From Bacteroidales bacterium UBA6267 (GTDB lineage Bacteria > Bacteroidota > Bacteroidia > Bacteroidales > UBA1556): a stretch of 64,000 bases of DNA. Positions 63,162 through 64,000 of the stretch are shown piece by piece (the first letter of the stretch is position 1; each line of letters starts with the position of its first letter). A program made the translations under genes and the position numbers. The notes beneath the pieces are model-generated. The model saw nothing but the letters and a program-made list of their open reading frames with translations, had not been told where the DNA came from and did no database searches. The stretch covers positions 6,609 to 70,608 of the forward strand of contig DJVB01000004.1 in assembly GCA_002440745.1 (NCBI GenBank). Reading direction: 5' to 3'.

Positions 63162-63980
63162 CTATTGTTTAGGTTTATAATATTTCTTCGCTTCAGGCAT
63201 AAAAGCTTTTAAATCAGCAATTCTTTTTTCATCGCCGGGATGGGTGCTGAGAAATTCCGGTGGTTTTTGACCTCCTGCTTTTGCCATTCTTTCCCAAAAT
63301 TTTACTGCTTCCTCAGGGTCATATCCGGCCATAGCCATAAATATTAAGCCCAATTTATCCGCTTCTGTTTCATGTAAACGGGAGTAGGGAAGCAATACAC
63401 CTACCTGACTTCCAAGTCCGTAGGCTTGCAAAAACAGGGCTTTGGTTGCCTCCGGTTTTTCTTGTAATGCCACATCTAAGGCCATACCGCCAAATTGAAG
63501 AACAAGTCCTTGGCTCATTCGCTCATTTCCATGTCGAGCTACAGCATGTGCAACTTCATGCCCCATTACCACAGCCAATCCTGCTTCTGTTATGGTATAG
63601 GGCAAAATTCCGGTATAAACTACAACCTTGCCGCCGGGCATGCACCACGCATTAGGGACATCCTCTTGCACTAAATTGTACTCCCACGCATAGTTACTTA
63701 GGAGCTTTTCTTTTCCTTTCGATTTTAAAAAGTCTTCAACTGCCTTCGAGATATTTGCCCCGGTGCGTTTCACAATGGCCGTTTTTTCGGCGTCTGTCGA
63801 TATCTTATGAGTTTTCAGAAATTCTTGATAATTGGTCAATGACATTCCAACCATCTGAGACTCAGGTAAAAGATTAACTTGTTTTCTTCCGGTAACAGGA
63901 ACAGTGGTGCAGGAGTGAACGCTTATTATTCCTGCCAACAAAAGCGCGGCATAAACTGCTAATAATTTGGGCTTTATCAT
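63162..63980 (-). CDS. M48-family metallopeptidase lipoprotein
   Basis: A 272-residue zinc metalloprotease of the M48 (Oma1/BepA-like) type. A lipobox ends in Cys24 (SVHSC), predicting a lipoprotein. The active site HEVAH (His141, Glu142, His145) lies in VVMGHEVAHAVARHG, and the third zinc ligand is probably the Glu in YSRLHETEADKLG. In related proteins this enzyme degrades misfolded outer-membrane proteins; the role here is inferred from family. It is the last gene before the end of the window. Confidence 0.93.
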   Translation of the reverse strand: MIKPKLLAVYAALLLAGIISVHSCTTVPVTGRKQVNLLPESQMVGMSLTNYQEFLKTHKISTDAEKTAIVKRTGANISKAVEDFLKSKGKEKLLSNYAWEYNLVQEDVPNAWCMPGGKVVVYTGILPYTITEAGLAVVMGHEVAHAVARHGNERMSQGLVLQFGGMALDVALQEKPEATKALFLQAYGLGSQVGVLLPYSRLHETEADKLGLIFMAMAGYDPEEAVKFWERMAKAGGQKPPEFLSTHPGDEKRIADLKAFMPEAKKYYKPKQ

Positions 63981-64000
63981 GTTTGTTTGTAATTAATTAA

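Overview
The window looks like a chromosomal segment of a low-GC Bacteroidota bacterium, most likely a Bacteroidales-type anaerobe or facultative anaerobe. The evidence is four secreted proteins ending in type IX secretion (T9SS) sorting domains, TAnnTTTG-type -7 promoter boxes, a SusC/RagA-style TonB receptor with a carboxypeptidase-like N-terminal domain, the hpt-adk-obg gene order, and butyrate kinases together with a di-haem cytochrome c peroxidase. The genus cannot be fixed from the sequence. No rRNA, tRNA, CRISPR array, transposase or phage genes were seen.

Layout. 1-777 is the 3' part of a transketolase gene. 1035-5357 (minus) holds two T9SS-secreted proteins sharing a nearly identical C-terminal DNA cassette, then a lipoprotein. 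The gaps here carry two copies of a roughly 112-bp promoter-bearing repeat, low-complexity word repeats and a 762-bp gene-free stretch. 6120-10495 has a class IV aminotransferase and, divergently, an hpt-adk-obg-PAP2 operon in which the adenylate kinase is a tandem fusion whose second half is degenerate. 10461-15848 (minus) has a TPR sensor kinase, a GNAT acetyltransferase and a three-module acyltransferase/ACP/acyl-ligase protein.

16062-33681 is two giant tandem paralogous surface proteins (3202 and 2583 residues). They are built from beta-helix, CARDB-like, amidotransferase-fold-like and Ig-like repeat modules and end in the same T9SS domain and the same terminator. The second copy has lost about 616 residues through what looks like recombination between repeats. 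gyrB follows.

36039-41280 is a metal-linked locus: HYC_CC_PP-type protein, periplasmic HMA metallochaperone, TonB-dependent receptor, then ExbB, ExbD and TonB, so receptor and energiser lie side by side. 41444-44498 has a DUF6125-like protein and two tandem butyrate kinases, the first with a damaged phosphate-binding loop.

44901-50158 is the most intriguing unit: an alpha-oxoamine synthase fused to a BioF2/FemAB-like acyltransferase, a small STAS/SpoIIAA-like protein and a soluble hybrid histidine kinase, packed with almost no spacing behind a good Bacteroidota promoter. Its form recalls CqsA/CqsS and LqsA/LqsS signalling pairs, but the function is unproven. After it come a phosphoglycolate phosphatase-like HAD enzyme, a NarL-type two-component pair, and a PiT/CysP-like anion permease with an outer-membrane porin.

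The right end (54928-63980, minus) is mostly housekeeping: YifB/ComM, dnaX, then a compact cdd-chaN-C1 peptidase-thiL operon, a cytochrome c peroxidase and an M48 metalloprotease lipoprotein.
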